DNA of 64,000 bases from contig NZ_DBBS01000021.1 of NCBI RefSeq assembly GCF_002292295.1, positions 352,713 to 416,712 of the forward strand, written 5' to 3'. The notes under the pieces are model-generated. The model was given only the letters and a program-made list of their open reading frames with translations. It made no database searches and had not been told where the DNA came from. Shown here one piece after another: positions 50,101-58,617 of this stretch; within the stretch, counting starts at the first letter, position 1, and each line of letters begins with the position of its first letter. A program made the translations under genes and the position numbers. This DNA comes from Sphingomonas sp. UBA978. GTDB taxonomy: Bacteria > Pseudomonadota > Alphaproteobacteria > Sphingomonadales > Sphingomonadaceae.

Positions 50101-50346
50101 GCGAGCGATGCGCGATCCGGTGACGACGATATCCGCGGCCTCGGCATCGGCGTTGCCGGCGGCGTCCGGAGTCGCGGGCGATTGCGCCTGACTGTCGGCG
50201 GGGGCGGGCGTCGCGGCGCCCGGCTGCGGTGCGGCACCCGGCAGCGGCGCGGTCTGCGCGGCGACCGGCTGGCAGGCGAGCCCGAGTGCAACAAGCATCG
50301 TTCCGCTCAGGAACTGCGCGCGACGGCGGTGGACGAAGTCCTTCAT
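47194..50346 (-). CDS. TonB-dependent receptor of the polysaccharide locus
   Basis: 1050 residues, the large sphingomonad/Caulobacter oligosaccharide type. Signal peptide 1-31 (ending QPVAAQ), a Pro/Ala-rich linker (32-70), ADIVVTGSRIARAGF as TonB box and plug start, RGFGSTRNLVLVNGRRFAI and VTGGSSAVYGSDAITGVVNF in the plug, and a C-terminal FFLGATLKF ending in Phe. Start at 50346 with AGGGAGG upstream; earlier in-frame ATGs lie in the promoter. Next genes on the strand are GH28 and GH10, so xylan- or pectin-derived oligosaccharides are the likely cargo. A TTGACA-N17-AATAAT promoter with an operator over the -35 lies 131-159 bases upstream. Confidence 0.93.
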   Translation of the reverse strand: MKDFVHRRRAQFLSGTMLVALGLACQPVAAQTAPLPGAAPQPGAATPAPADSQAQSPATPDAAGNADAEAADIVVTGSRIARAGFDASTPVNVVDAQDIKLSGNVNVERTLSQLPQAVGSQLGGATSNTVPGGYADVNLRGFGSTRNLVLVNGRRFAIFGPEQVTDLNTIPSTLVARTEIVTGGSSAVYGSDAITGVVNFIIRDDFEGVEGRAQVNMDRPTGTPVYNFDLTLGGNFAEGKGNLVVAGNYLKRGAITRGDRGSFAFDSLNDGCVTRDSVSPDRAGTPFSPAAGLGCVAGGGALGFVAGGSGDIPNGRFSGIPAFGGSNAGLNAAYAAAGLGALGTRGFTFNNAGTAARPQLTPQDDFNLGPDNYLIQPQERWMINSFGHYDFSDKITGYMELHYSNNVVDARLAPTNVGSPTLFNVNNPYLTPQLQAVLRQLDLAEVGTTNVVSGTASRTTVAGDGLAVLTAGRRYVEVGARQASERRNVFRGAWGFRGDLGDVSENVLTDLKYDVYYTYARSEDTLLLRNAISRSRLQANLLSVNGAAPVCNIFGANVSTACASAISISATNSTIATQQVAQGSITGNLFKLPAGPVGFSYGYEWRKTSAQFTPDSFLSSGDVAGFNPGLPTRGSTTVKEVFGEVRVPLIHNTPFIDSLVANGAFRYSNYSLGGVGGVWTYLGGLDWRVNRDIAFRGQYQRAIRAPNVGELFGGVNRVVAVATDPCSSRAPAAQQTAAVRAVCVATGVPTANVFSAVVQPNNIIPADFGGNPNLGAESSDTYTVGAVITPSALPRLYLSVDYFNITLDGAVSSLGGGLQNTFNLCYNVLQDANSEFCRAITRSPTTGEINDPYVARILNANTGSLKTSGIDFAARYRVNLGFGLPGFGSSSSIDFGTNYTWLAEFTSTPVAAFPNIQNKCAGSFGPTCGQPLPRWRGTSRITWNIEDLSLSVRHRYVGPVVTDRFVVPLRQGSAAAPTLASIAFPKLDDQNYFDLSFSYDIAKQVQLFGGANNVFNNKPPITTQGPNANTFSATYDVLGTEFFLGATLKF

Positions 50347-50476
50347 GCAATCCTCCCTGGTGCGACGACCTGCTCGTGACGGATGCCCCGGCCGGTCGTT
50401 CACAATTATTGTCGGCGGAACCCCCGCCGTCCGACCTGCCCCCTCGGCAAATCGGATGTACCATATTATGGGAGCC

Positions 50477-50505
50477 ATTATTATAGTTGAGGATAGCGCT
50501 GTCAA
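50477..50505 (-). promoter_or_regulatory. Sigma-70-type promoter for the receptor-GH28-GH10 operon
   Basis: Bottom strand TTGACA (50500-50505), exactly 17 bases, then AATAAT (50477-50482). The -35 is perfect and the -10 has five of six consensus bases. Operator 1 covers most of the spacer and part of the -35, which suggests repression by blocking polymerase. Confidence 0.65.
50492..50503. promoter_or_regulatory. AGCGCT-type operator 1 (GATAGCGCTGTC)
   Basis: Palindrome GAYAGCGCTRTC centred on AGCGCT; only one base pair departs from full symmetry. LacI-family operators have such a central CG step, and the form resembles, from memory, the XylR xylose operator of Caulobacter. Overlaps the -35 of the leftward promoter. 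Confidence 0.55.
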
Positions 50506-50507
50506 TA

Positions 50508-50519
50508 GGTAGCGTTACC
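50508..50519. promoter_or_regulatory. AGCGTT-type operator 2 (GGTAGCGTTACC)
   Basis: Palindrome with arms GGTA/TACC and a degenerate centre. Its centre is 16 bases from that of operator 1, so both lie on nearly the same face within two turns of helix, just upstream of the leftward -35. Confidence 0.45.
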
Positions 50520-50615
50520 ATTGCCGTCTCCAAGGCGATCCCGGCGGCCTCCCGCTGTGGTCGACGGTGGGGATTTCGGCTGTTTTCGGCGGTTCAGCTA
50601 TCTGGAATCGCAGAA

Positions 50616-50627
50616 GATAGCGCTAAC
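50616..50627. promoter_or_regulatory. AGCGCT-type operator 3 (GATAGCGCTAAC)
   Basis: Perfect central 8-mer TAGCGCTA. It lies 48 bases upstream of the GH43 start and would cover the -10 of a weak promoter (TTCAGC at 50593-50598, 17 bases, GATAGC at 50616-50621). It allows the rightward operon to be controlled by the same repressor as the leftward one. Confidence 0.5.
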
Positions 50628-50674
50628 GACAAAGACGACCGGGCGATCATGCCGGCGGGATGGGAGAGACGAGG

Positions 50675-52294
50675 ATGACGGTCATCGATCGGGCAAGATG
50701 TCGGGCAGTCGCGGCCGGCCTGCTGGCGCTCGGCATCGGTGCCGCGACCGCGCCGCCGGCTGCGCCGACCTATGCCAATCCCATCCTCTACGCCGACTAT
50801 TCGGACCCCGATATCATCCGGGTCGGCAAGACCTATTACATGGTCGCATCCAGCTTTCACTTTTCGCCGGGCATCCCGATCCTGACGTCGACCGATCTGG
50901 TCCACTGGACGATCCTCGGCCATGTCCTGCCGCGGCTGCCGTTCGCGCCCGGTTACGACATGCCGGGGCCGCATACGCTGACCGACGCGATCTCCAAGCC
51001 GGTCGGCGGTACGCGCTATGCCGGGGGCGTCTGGGCACCGTCGATCCGGTTTCACGACGGCCGCTTCTACGTCTATTTCGCGACGCCGGACGAGGGCATC
51101 TTCATGGCGACCGCGACCCGCGCCGATGGTCCGTGGAGCGCACCGGTGAAGGTGATCGACCAGCCGCTGCTCGAGGACCCCTGTCCGTTCTGGGACGAGG
51201 ACGGCACCGCTTGGCTGGTCCATTCGCGCCATGGCGCCGGACCGCTGATCCTGCACCGCATGTCGCCGGACGGCACGCGCGTGCTCGACGCCGGCACCGT
51301 GATCGTCGAGGACAAGGCTAAGCTGCCGATCCTCGAGGGGCCGAAGCTCTACAAGCGCAACGGCTATTATTACATCCTCGCGCCGTTCGGCGGGGTGGAG
51401 AAGGGCGCGCAGGTGGCGTTGCGCGCACGATCGATCCGCGGGCCGTACGAGCAGCGCGTCGTGCTGAGCCAAGGCACGACCGCGCTGGAGGGGCCGCATC
51501 AGGGCGGCTGGGTCGAGACGCCGTCGGGGCAGGGCTGGTTCGTCCATTTCAACAGCACCGGCGCGTTCGGTCGGATCACCTATCTGGAGCCGCTGGTGTG
51601 GCGCGACGACTGGCCGGTGATCGGCGATCCCGTCGCCGGCACCGATGGCGGGCAGCCGGTGATGCGCCACGCCATGCCCGACACCGGATCGCCGCCGACC
51701 CGCGACCGGTTGCAGGATTCGGACGAGTTCGCCTCGCCTCGCCTCGGCGTGCAGTGGGAATGGAACCACAATCCCGACTCCCGTGCGTGGAGCCTGACCG
51801 CGCGGCCCGGTTTCCTGCGGCTGACCGCGGGCCGGGCCGAACATCTGGTGACGGCGCACAACACGCTGACCCAGATCCTGCAGGGACCACGGACGCGGGT
51901 GACGGCGCGACTCGACGTCGGCCGGATGACGGACGGCCAGCGCGCCGGCCTGTCGCTGTTCGGGGTGCGGCCGAGCTGGATCGGGCTGGTCCGTGACGGC
52001 GACTCGACGCGGGTGACGCTGGCGAGCGAGGGGCGCGAGACGCCGGGCGTGACGCTGACCGCGCGGACGATCGATCTGCGCGCGGAGGTCGGGCCGGACC
52101 AGACGGTCCGCTACGGCTACAGCATCGACGGCGGCCGGTCGTTCCGGGCGATGGGCGATGCGGTGAAGCTGGCGCGCTTTTCGTGGTGGAAGGGATCGCG
52201 GCCGGCGCTGTTCACCTTCACGCGCGGTGCGCCGGGCGGGTCGATCGACGTGGACTGGGTGCGGGTCGTGCGCCCGGAAGGAGAGAGCGAATGA
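50675..52294 (+). CDS. GH43 family beta-xylosidase / arabinofuranosidase
   Basis: 539 residues. Signal peptide near 1-32 (CRAVAAGLLALGIGAATAPP). Five-blade GH43 propeller with base Asp44 (YADYSDPDIIRVG), pKa-modulating Asp168 (LLEDPCPFWDEDG) and acid Glu221 (ILEGPKLYKRNG). The C-terminal ~200 residues are a beta-sandwich (FASPRLGVQWEWNHNP; DGQRAGLSLFGVRPSWIG) as in xylosidase/arabinofuranosidase subfamilies. It should trim xylose or arabinose from xylan oligosaccharides in the periplasm. ATG 50675 is preferred over ATG 50660 because GGGAGAG is well spaced before it. It overlaps the next gene by ATGA. Confidence 0.92.
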   Translation: MTVIDRARCRAVAAGLLALGIGAATAPPAAPTYANPILYADYSDPDIIRVGKTYYMVASSFHFSPGIPILTSTDLVHWTILGHVLPRLPFAPGYDMPGPHTLTDAISKPVGGTRYAGGVWAPSIRFHDGRFYVYFATPDEGIFMATATRADGPWSAPVKVIDQPLLEDPCPFWDEDGTAWLVHSRHGAGPLILHRMSPDGTRVLDAGTVIVEDKAKLPILEGPKLYKRNGYYYILAPFGGVEKGAQVALRARSIRGPYEQRVVLSQGTTALEGPHQGGWVETPSGQGWFVHFNSTGAFGRITYLEPLVWRDDWPVIGDPVAGTDGGQPVMRHAMPDTGSPPTRDRLQDSDEFASPRLGVQWEWNHNPDSRAWSLTARPGFLRLTAGRAEHLVTAHNTLTQILQGPRTRVTARLDVGRMTDGQRAGLSLFGVRPSWIGLVRDGDSTRVTLASEGRETPGVTLTARTIDLRAEVGPDQTVRYGYSIDGGRSFRAMGDAVKLARFSWWKGSRPALFTFTRGAPGGSIDVDWVRVVRPEGESE

Positions 52295-53865
52295 TCGACC
52301 GCCGCCTGTTCCTCGCCGCGGGTGCGGCACTGACCGTACCGGGCGCGATCCGCGCCGAAGCCGCGCCCGCCGGCGACGCACCGCGATTCGCCACCGCCAA
52401 CGCGCGCTGGCAGGCGGCCTATGACAAGGCGCTGCGCATCCTCGCGGGCAATGTGCAGGTCATGCCCTACGTCAACCGGCCGGTGCTGATCGAGGGATCG
52501 GTCTATCGCGGCATCTGGCAGGAATGCGGGCCGCACGAGGCGCTGGTCTATCGCAAGTTCCGCCCCGACGTGGCGCGCGACAGCCATCTGACCTTCTTCG
52601 AGCTGCAACGCGCCGACGGGCAATTGCCGGCGAACAACAAGGAGAGCGAGACGGGGTTCGGCCAGATCCAGATGGTCGTGCCGATCGCCGCCACCGCATG
52701 GGAACTGGCGCGCGCGACCGGCGACGAGGCGTTGCTGGCGGAGGCGTATCGGGCGTGTTCGGCCTGGGACGCATGGCTGATGCGCTATCGGAACACGCGC
52801 GGCACCGGGCTGGTCGAGGGGTTCTGCACCTACGACACCGGCCACGACAACAGCCCGCGCTGGAAGGGGCTGCCCAACCAATGCCCCAACAAGAACGCCA
52901 AGGTGCACGCGCCGATCCCTTCGCTGCCGCGGCTCTGCCCGGACCTGTCGGCGACGATCTACGGCCAGCGGCTGGCGCTGGCGGCGATGGCGGATGCGCT
53001 AGGCAGGCGCGACGATGCGGACCGCTGGCGCGCAGCCGCGGCGGGACTGCGCGCGGCGATCCTCGCGCGGCTGTGGTCGGAGGAGGACGCCGCCTTCTAC
53101 GACCGCGACGCGCAGGACCGGTTCGTCGCGATCCGCGGCGACATTCTCACCCGCATGTGCGGCGAGCATGTGCCGGACCAGGCGATGTTCGACCGGATGT
53201 GGCAGCGTCAGCTCGGCAATCCCAGGGCGTTCTGGACGCGCTTTCCACTGCCCTCGATCGCGGTGAACGATCCCACGTTCGTCCGGCCGATCCCCGCCAA
53301 CAGCTGGGGCGGGGCGGCGCAGGCGCTGACCGCGCTGCGCGCCGGGCGCTGGTTCGACCATTACGGGCGCGGTGCCGAATTCACGACGATGATGAACCGG
53401 TGGTGCGAGGCGATCCAGGCGGACATGAGCTTCCGCCAGCAGATCGATCCAGAGACGGGCGTGTTCACCAAGGGTGCGGACGCGCCGGACTATTCGCCCT
53501 GCGCGCTGGTGATGGTGGATTATACGTGGCGGCTGGTCGGCGTGCGCGAGGAGGCGGAGGATTTGCACTGGGCGATTCGCCCGGGCCATCCCGCGGCGGC
53601 CGGCGCGACGCTGTCGATGCGGACCGACGGCGGGCGTCGCGCGGCGATTCGCTATGGTGACGGGCGGGCCGAACTGACCCTCGACGGACGGCCGCTCGCC
53701 ATCGTCAGCGGCGGCAGCGTCCGGCTGGTGACCGATGCCGCCGGGCTGCCGAAGGCGGTTCAGGGGATCGAGGCCACGCCGCAGCGCGTCGAGGTGCAAC
53801 TGGCGGGAGGGGCGCGCCGCCCGTTCGTCCTGCGACCCAACCAGCGGATCGCCTGGCGCGGCTGA
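52291..53865 (+). CDS. (alpha/alpha)6 glycoside hydrolase, MGH1-like, Tat-exported
   Basis: 524 residues. Tat-type leader MIDRRLFLAAGAALTVPGA. The body has repeated helical hairpins with EGSVYRGIWQECGPHEALVY, ADGQLPANNKESETGFGQIQ, WELARATGDEALLAEAYRAC, GLVEGFCTYDTGHDNSPRW and NSWGGAAQALTALRAGRWFD. This resembles trehalase/glucosidase-like MGH1 or GH63-type folds, though the exact family is uncertain. The Asp in YDTGHDNSPRW and the Glu in VEGF are possible catalytic residues. It starts within the GH43 stop codon (ATGA), so it belongs to the same operon and probably removes a side chain or terminal sugar from the same polysaccharide. Confidence 0.75.
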   Translation: MIDRRLFLAAGAALTVPGAIRAEAAPAGDAPRFATANARWQAAYDKALRILAGNVQVMPYVNRPVLIEGSVYRGIWQECGPHEALVYRKFRPDVARDSHLTFFELQRADGQLPANNKESETGFGQIQMVVPIAATAWELARATGDEALLAEAYRACSAWDAWLMRYRNTRGTGLVEGFCTYDTGHDNSPRWKGLPNQCPNKNAKVHAPIPSLPRLCPDLSATIYGQRLALAAMADALGRRDDADRWRAAAAGLRAAILARLWSEEDAAFYDRDAQDRFVAIRGDILTRMCGEHVPDQAMFDRMWQRQLGNPRAFWTRFPLPSIAVNDPTFVRPIPANSWGGAAQALTALRAGRWFDHYGRGAEFTTMMNRWCEAIQADMSFRQQIDPETGVFTKGADAPDYSPCALVMVDYTWRLVGVREEAEDLHWAIRPGHPAAAGATLSMRTDGGRRAAIRYGDGRAELTLDGRPLAIVSGGSVRLVTDAAGLPKAVQGIEATPQRVEVQLAGGARRPFVLRPNQRIAWRG

Positions 53866-53911
53866 CCGCGCTGCGGCACCTTACGGAAACGCCACTTTTT
53901 TGCCGCCGCCT

Positions 53912-53928
53912 CTGTCCAGAACGGACAG
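53912..53928. promoter_or_regulatory. Inverted repeat CTGTCC-N5-GGACAG before the receptor gene
   Basis: Perfect 6-base arms around AGAAC in the 134-base gap between the hydrolase and the next receptor gene, about 72 bases before the receptor start codon. It could be an operator or a short hairpin. No T-run follows in the + direction. Confidence 0.35.
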
Positions 53929-53999
53929 GATTAAGGCGTTATTATCCTCTTGTGCTGCACTGCGGTCGTCAGGGGATAACAGAAGGGTGGGCATCCGCG

Positions 54000-56744
54000 A
54001 TGCGTAAGTGGGTTTATCTGTTGGCGGCGACGGCGAGTGTCGGTGTTGCCGGGACGGGGCATGCGCAGGGACTGCGCGGCGTGGCACCGACGGCGAAGCA
54101 GGCGGCCGAGGACAAGGCGCGCCAGGCCGCCGTATCGGAGAACAGCGCGGACATCGTCGTCACCGCGACGCGGCGTTCGCAGCGCCTGTCGAACGTGCCG
54201 ATCGCGGTCAGCGCCTATGGCACCAACGCGTTGCAGAATTCCGGCGCGACCGACATCCGGCAGATGGCGCAGCTCGCGCCGTCGCTGATCGTCTCGTCGA
54301 CCGGTTCGGAAGCCAATGCGACCGCGCGCCTGCGCGGCATCGGCACGGTCGGCGACAATCCCGGGCTCGAAAGCTCGGTCGCGGTGTTCATCGACGGCGT
54401 CTATCGCAGCCGCACCGGATCGGGGCTCAACGACCTCGGCGAGGTCGAGCGGATCGAGGTGCTGCGCGGGCCGCAGGGCACGCTGTCGGGCCGCAATTCG
54501 TCGGCCGGCGCGATCAGCATCTACACCAAATATCCGGAATTCGAGTTCGGCGGCTATGGCGAGGCGAGCTACGGCAATTTCAACGCCGTGCGCCTCGCCG
54601 GCGCGCTGACCGGACCGGTCATCAAGGACGTGCTGGCGTTCCGCGTCGACGGCGTCTTCGCCAAGCGCGACGGCTTCTACCGCGACGTCGTCAATGCGAC
54701 CGACTATAACGACCGCAACCGCTATTTCGTCCGTGGCCAGCTGTTCTTCAAGCCGACGCCGGAATTCTCGGTGCGCCTGATCGGCGACTATACCCATCGC
54801 GACGAAAAGTGCTGCGGCGCGGTCTATACCGACACGCGCGAGAAGATCGATCCGACGCCGGGCGTCGCGGGCGATTTCGCGGTGTCGCCGCAGAACCGGA
54901 TCGTGTCGGTGCTGCAGAGCCTCGGCGCGATCATGCCGAGCGACGGCGATCCCTACAACCGGCGCATCACCAACACGCTGGGCCGCGCCTATGCCAACGT
55001 CACCACCGATTACGGCGGCTCGGCGCGCATCGGCTGGACGCTGGGGCAGGTGCAGCTGATCTCGATCAGCGCCTATCGCGAGTATAAGGCGGGCGGCGCG
55101 GCCGATCTGGACTATAGCAACGTCGACATCATCTACCGGCCCGACAACGGCAACGCCTATCGCCAGTTCCATACCTTCACGCAGGAAACCCGGCTGAGCG
55201 GCGGCCTGTTCGGCGGCCGGCTCGACTGGCTGGTCGGCGGCTATTACGCGCACGAGAAGCTGCAGGTCGTCGACAATCTGACGTTCGGGTCGCAATATGG
55301 CGCCTTCGCCGCGTGCCGCATCGTCGCGACGATCAACCCGGCGGCGGCGCTGCGCAATCCGGGCAACGCCGGCTGTCTTAGCGCGGTCGGGCGGCCGACG
55401 CTGACCGCCGCGGTCGGACCGCAGATCATCGCCGGGATCGATCGCCTCGGCACGATCAATTCGGTCGGCAGCCTGCGCGACGTCTTCGACCAGACGAGCA
55501 GCAACTATGCCTTCTTCACGCACAATATCGTCCGGATCACCGACCGGCTCAGCCTGACCGGTGGCCTGCGCTATACCAACGAACACAAGACGCTGGATAT
55601 GCGCTTCAACAACAACAACACCGTCTGCCCGGCGCAGCAGGCGGCGCTCGGCCCGCTGCTCGGCAGCAGCAACGCGACCCTGCAGTCGCTCGCCGCTGGA
55701 ATCATCACGCTGAGCTGCACGGGCAATGCCACGTCGGGGCTGAACGGCGTGCCGATGAGCGATTCGATCCGCGAGGGCCAGTTCACCGGCACCACCGTCT
55801 TGTCGTGGAAGCCGGCACCGAGCACGCTGCTCTATGCCTCCTATGCGCGCGGCTACAAGGCAGGCGGCTACAACCTCGACCGGTCGGACCTGACGCCCAA
55901 CGCCTTTTCGACGCCGGTTGCGGCGGACGTCCGCAACCTGCGCTTCGATCCGGAAACGGTGCAGGCGTTCGAGGCGGGCATCAAGTACAGCGCGCGCCGC
56001 TTCAGCGCGAACCTCGCCGGCTTCCATTCGGCCTTCCGCAACTTCCAGCTCAACACCTTCAACGGCAGCAACTATATCGTCCAGAACATCAGCGCGTGCG
56101 ACACCGCGCTGAACGGCGCCGATCGCGACGCGTCGTCGGTCACCGGCGCCTGTTCGTCCAAGGTGAAGGCGGGCGTCGTCACCAAGGGCTTCGAGATCGA
56201 GGCGGGCGCCTATCCGACGCCGGACGTCACCTTCAGCCTCGGCTACACCTTCGCCCACACGCAATATCGCAAGAACCTCGTCGGCAGCGAGGCCGGCGAG
56301 GCGCTGAGCGCGGCGCTGTTCCTGCTGCCGGGCAACCAGATGTCGAATGCGCCGCGGCACACCGTCACCAGCTCGGCGACGTGGACGCCGCCGATCGGCG
56401 GCAACGGCCTGTCGGGTCTGTTCTACGTCGATAGCCGGCTGACCAGCGACTATAATACGGGGTCGGACCTGTTCGCCGAAAAGCGGCAGGACGGCTTCTT
56501 CCTGGTCAACGCGCGCATCGGCCTGCGCGGTCGCGACCAGCGCTGGGCGGTGGAATTCTGGGGGCAGAACGTGTTCGACACGCGCTACGAACAGGTCGCC
56601 TTCTCCGCGCCGTTCCAGGGCTCGGGCAGCCTGTCGCAGGTGACCCGCTTCGGCGCGCCGGGCGCCGCCGTCGGCAACGCCATCACCACCGCCTTCCTCG
56701 CCGAACCGCGCACGTACGGCATCACGCTGCGCTCGCGCTTCTGA
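54000..56744 (+). CDS. TonB-dependent receptor
   Basis: 914 residues from ATG 54000 (signal peptide MRKWVYLLAATASVGVAGTGHAQ without runs beyond it, 1-23), with GAAGGGTGGG upstream. TonB-box-like DIVVTATRR at 51-59. Plug contains RLRGIGTVGDNPGLESSVAV and IEVLRGPQGTLSGRNSSAGA. Barrel ends GITLRSRF with terminal Phe. Same strand as the GH43/(alpha/alpha)6 operon, 134 bases after it, with its own candidate operator. It probably imports a second oligosaccharide or side-chain sugar. The chemoreceptor gene follows after only 35 bases. Confidence 0.92.
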   Translation: MRKWVYLLAATASVGVAGTGHAQGLRGVAPTAKQAAEDKARQAAVSENSADIVVTATRRSQRLSNVPIAVSAYGTNALQNSGATDIRQMAQLAPSLIVSSTGSEANATARLRGIGTVGDNPGLESSVAVFIDGVYRSRTGSGLNDLGEVERIEVLRGPQGTLSGRNSSAGAISIYTKYPEFEFGGYGEASYGNFNAVRLAGALTGPVIKDVLAFRVDGVFAKRDGFYRDVVNATDYNDRNRYFVRGQLFFKPTPEFSVRLIGDYTHRDEKCCGAVYTDTREKIDPTPGVAGDFAVSPQNRIVSVLQSLGAIMPSDGDPYNRRITNTLGRAYANVTTDYGGSARIGWTLGQVQLISISAYREYKAGGAADLDYSNVDIIYRPDNGNAYRQFHTFTQETRLSGGLFGGRLDWLVGGYYAHEKLQVVDNLTFGSQYGAFAACRIVATINPAAALRNPGNAGCLSAVGRPTLTAAVGPQIIAGIDRLGTINSVGSLRDVFDQTSSNYAFFTHNIVRITDRLSLTGGLRYTNEHKTLDMRFNNNNTVCPAQQAALGPLLGSSNATLQSLAAGIITLSCTGNATSGLNGVPMSDSIREGQFTGTTVLSWKPAPSTLLYASYARGYKAGGYNLDRSDLTPNAFSTPVAADVRNLRFDPETVQAFEAGIKYSARRFSANLAGFHSAFRNFQLNTFNGSNYIVQNISACDTALNGADRDASSVTGACSSKVKAGVVTKGFEIEAGAYPTPDVTFSLGYTFAHTQYRKNLVGSEAGEALSAALFLLPGNQMSNAPRHTVTSSATWTPPIGGNGLSGLFYVDSRLTSDYNTGSDLFAEKRQDGFFLVNARIGLRGRDQRWAVEFWGQNVFDTRYEQVAFSAPFQGSGSLSQVTRFGAPGAAVGNAITTAFLAEPRTYGITLRSRF

Positions 56745-56779
56745 TCTCTCCTTCTGCTGGCAAACGGACCGTCGAGACC

Positions 56780-58579
56780 ATGAAGATACCGCGCAAACTG
56801 GGGCTGTCGTTCCTCGTCATCAACGCCTCTGCGGCCATCGTGATGCTGGTGTTCTTCGCCAACATCACGATGATCCAGCGGTCGACCGACCGGAGCAATT
56901 TCAGCCAGACGATCTATGCCAAGGCGTTGACGCTGGAAACGTCGATCCTGCGGCAGAACAGCCAGTTTCGCGGTTTCCTGGTCACCGGCGACCTCAGCTA
57001 CCTCAAATCCTACGAGGAGGCGCGCGAGGAGTTCGATGCGACGGCGGACGAACTCGGGCGGCTGCTGACCGATCCGAAGAAGCTGGCGCAGGTGCGCGAG
57101 GCGCGGCGCGAGACGCTGGCGTGGCGGCGCAACTGGGGCGACCGGCTGATCGGCTGGGTCAGGGCGGGGCGGCGCGACGAGGCGCAGGCGGCGGTCCGCG
57201 ACGCGGGCAAGGCGGTGCTGGTGAGCAAGGTGGCATTGCCGCTGCGCGACCTGCGTGCCGAGGAAACCGAGGACATGGCGCGCAGCGCCGCCAGCCAGGA
57301 AGGCGCGATCCGCATCGCGCTGATCGCACTCGTCATCGGCGGGCTGGCGCTGATCGGCATCGCGATCACGCTGGCGATGCTGCTCAGTCGCCAGATCGCG
57401 CGGCCGATCACGACGCTGACGCAGGCGATGGCCGATCTGGCCGCGGGCCGGCACGATATCGCCATCGAGGCGGCCGGGCGCAGCGACGAACTGGGCGACA
57501 TGGGGCGCGCGGTGACGGTGTTCCGCGACACGGCGGCGGCGAAGGTCGCCGACGACCGCGACCGCGCGGCGGCGATGACCGCGATCGGCGGCGGGCTGCA
57601 CCGCCTGTCCGAAGCCGACCTGACCGCACGCATCGCCGACGTGCCGCCGGCGTTCCGCACCCTCGCGGAGGATTTCAACAATGCCACCGCCAGCCTGTCC
57701 CGCGTGCTGGGCGAAGTGCGCGGCAGCGTGCGGGCGATCAAGGACAATTCCGGCGAGATCAACCAGGCGGCGATGGCGCTGGCGCAACGCACCGAGCAGG
57801 AGGCGGCGGCGATCCAGCAGTCCGCGGCGGCGCTCGACGAGGTGACGCGATCGATCCGCGACGATGCCGGCGCGGCGACCGGGGCGAGCGGCGCGATGGC
57901 CGAAACGCGCGCCGAGGCGGAGCGCGGCGGCACGATCGTCCGCGAGGCGATCAGCGCGATGAACGGTATCGAACAGGCGAGCAACGAGATCGCCGACATC
58001 ATCAGCCTCATCGACGGCATCGCGTTCCAGACCAACCTGCTGGCATTGAACGCCGGCGTCGAGGCGGCGCGTGCCGGCGAGGCGGGGCGCGGCTTCGCGG
58101 TCGTGGCGTCCGAGGTCCGGGCGCTCGCGCAGCGTTCCGCCGATGCGGCGACCGAGGTCAAAAGCCGGGTCACGTCCGCCTCCAGCCACGTCCGTGCCGG
58201 TGCCGAGCTGGTCGACCAGACCGGGCAGGCGCTGTCGCGCATCATCGACCGCGTCGCCGCGGTCAGCACCGCGATCGAGCAGATCGCGCGCTCGTCCGAC
58301 CAGCAGGCGACGAGCCTCGGCCAGATCAACGTCGCGATCGGCGAGATGGACGGGGTGACGCAGCAGAACGCGGCGATGGTCGAGGAAACCTCGGCTGCGG
58401 CACGCCAGCTGGTCGCGGAGGCGGAGCAGCTCGCGGCATCGGTCGCCACCTTCGAAATCGACGGGCCGGAACCGGCACCGGTCCGCCGCGCGCCCGCGCC
58501 GCGCGCCGCGCCGCACCGGTCCGGCCATGGCGCACCGGCGCCGCGCCGCGTCGCCAATGGTGACTGGGACGCGTTCTGA
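56780..58579 (+). CDS. Methyl-accepting chemotaxis protein with CHASE3-like sensor
   Basis: 599 residues. TM1 near 8-30 (LGLSFLVINASAAIVMLVFF), a periplasmic helical sensor with the CHASE3 signature RQNSQFRGFLVTGDLSYLKS, TM2 near 175-198 (IALIALVIGGLALIGIAITL), HAMP region, and the signalling domain with the conserved hairpin tip (IDGIAFQTNLLALNAGVEAA). It lacks a C-terminal CheR-binding pentapeptide of the NWETF type. It would relay signals to CheA/CheW. Being 35 bases after a receptor gene, it may be co-expressed with nutrient uptake. Sensor ligand unknown. Confidence 0.93.
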   Translation: MKIPRKLGLSFLVINASAAIVMLVFFANITMIQRSTDRSNFSQTIYAKALTLETSILRQNSQFRGFLVTGDLSYLKSYEEAREEFDATADELGRLLTDPKKLAQVREARRETLAWRRNWGDRLIGWVRAGRRDEAQAAVRDAGKAVLVSKVALPLRDLRAEETEDMARSAASQEGAIRIALIALVIGGLALIGIAITLAMLLSRQIARPITTLTQAMADLAAGRHDIAIEAAGRSDELGDMGRAVTVFRDTAAAKVADDRDRAAAMTAIGGGLHRLSEADLTARIADVPPAFRTLAEDFNNATASLSRVLGEVRGSVRAIKDNSGEINQAAMALAQRTEQEAAAIQQSAAALDEVTRSIRDDAGAATGASGAMAETRAEAERGGTIVREAISAMNGIEQASNEIADIISLIDGIAFQTNLLALNAGVEAARAGEAGRGFAVVASEVRALAQRSADAATEVKSRVTSASSHVRAGAELVDQTGQALSRIIDRVAAVSTAIEQIARSSDQQATSLGQINVAIGEMDGVTQQNAAMVEETSAAARQLVAEAEQLAASVATFEIDGPEPAPVRRAPAPRAAPHRSGHGAPAPRRVANGDWDAF

Positions 58580-58617
58580 ACGTGACGGCCACGGTGTCGG
58601 ACGTCAGGCGGGATCCC

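Larger units (their letters stand above)
50347..50674. other. Gene-free divergent control region of the polysaccharide locus (328 bases)
   Basis: No reading frame of interest. It separates the leftward receptor operon from the rightward GH43 operon and holds three operator-like palindromes (50492-50503, 50508-50519, 50616-50627) and a near-consensus leftward promoter (-35 at 50500-50505, -10 at 50477-50482). The segment 50455-50520 is clearly more AT-rich than the genes around it. Confidence 0.75.

Noticed and set aside
47485..50379. Nearly 1000-codon open frame on the + strand opposite a receptor gene
   Set aside because: Same reason; the opposite strand encodes a full TonB-dependent receptor with plug motifs and terminal Phe.
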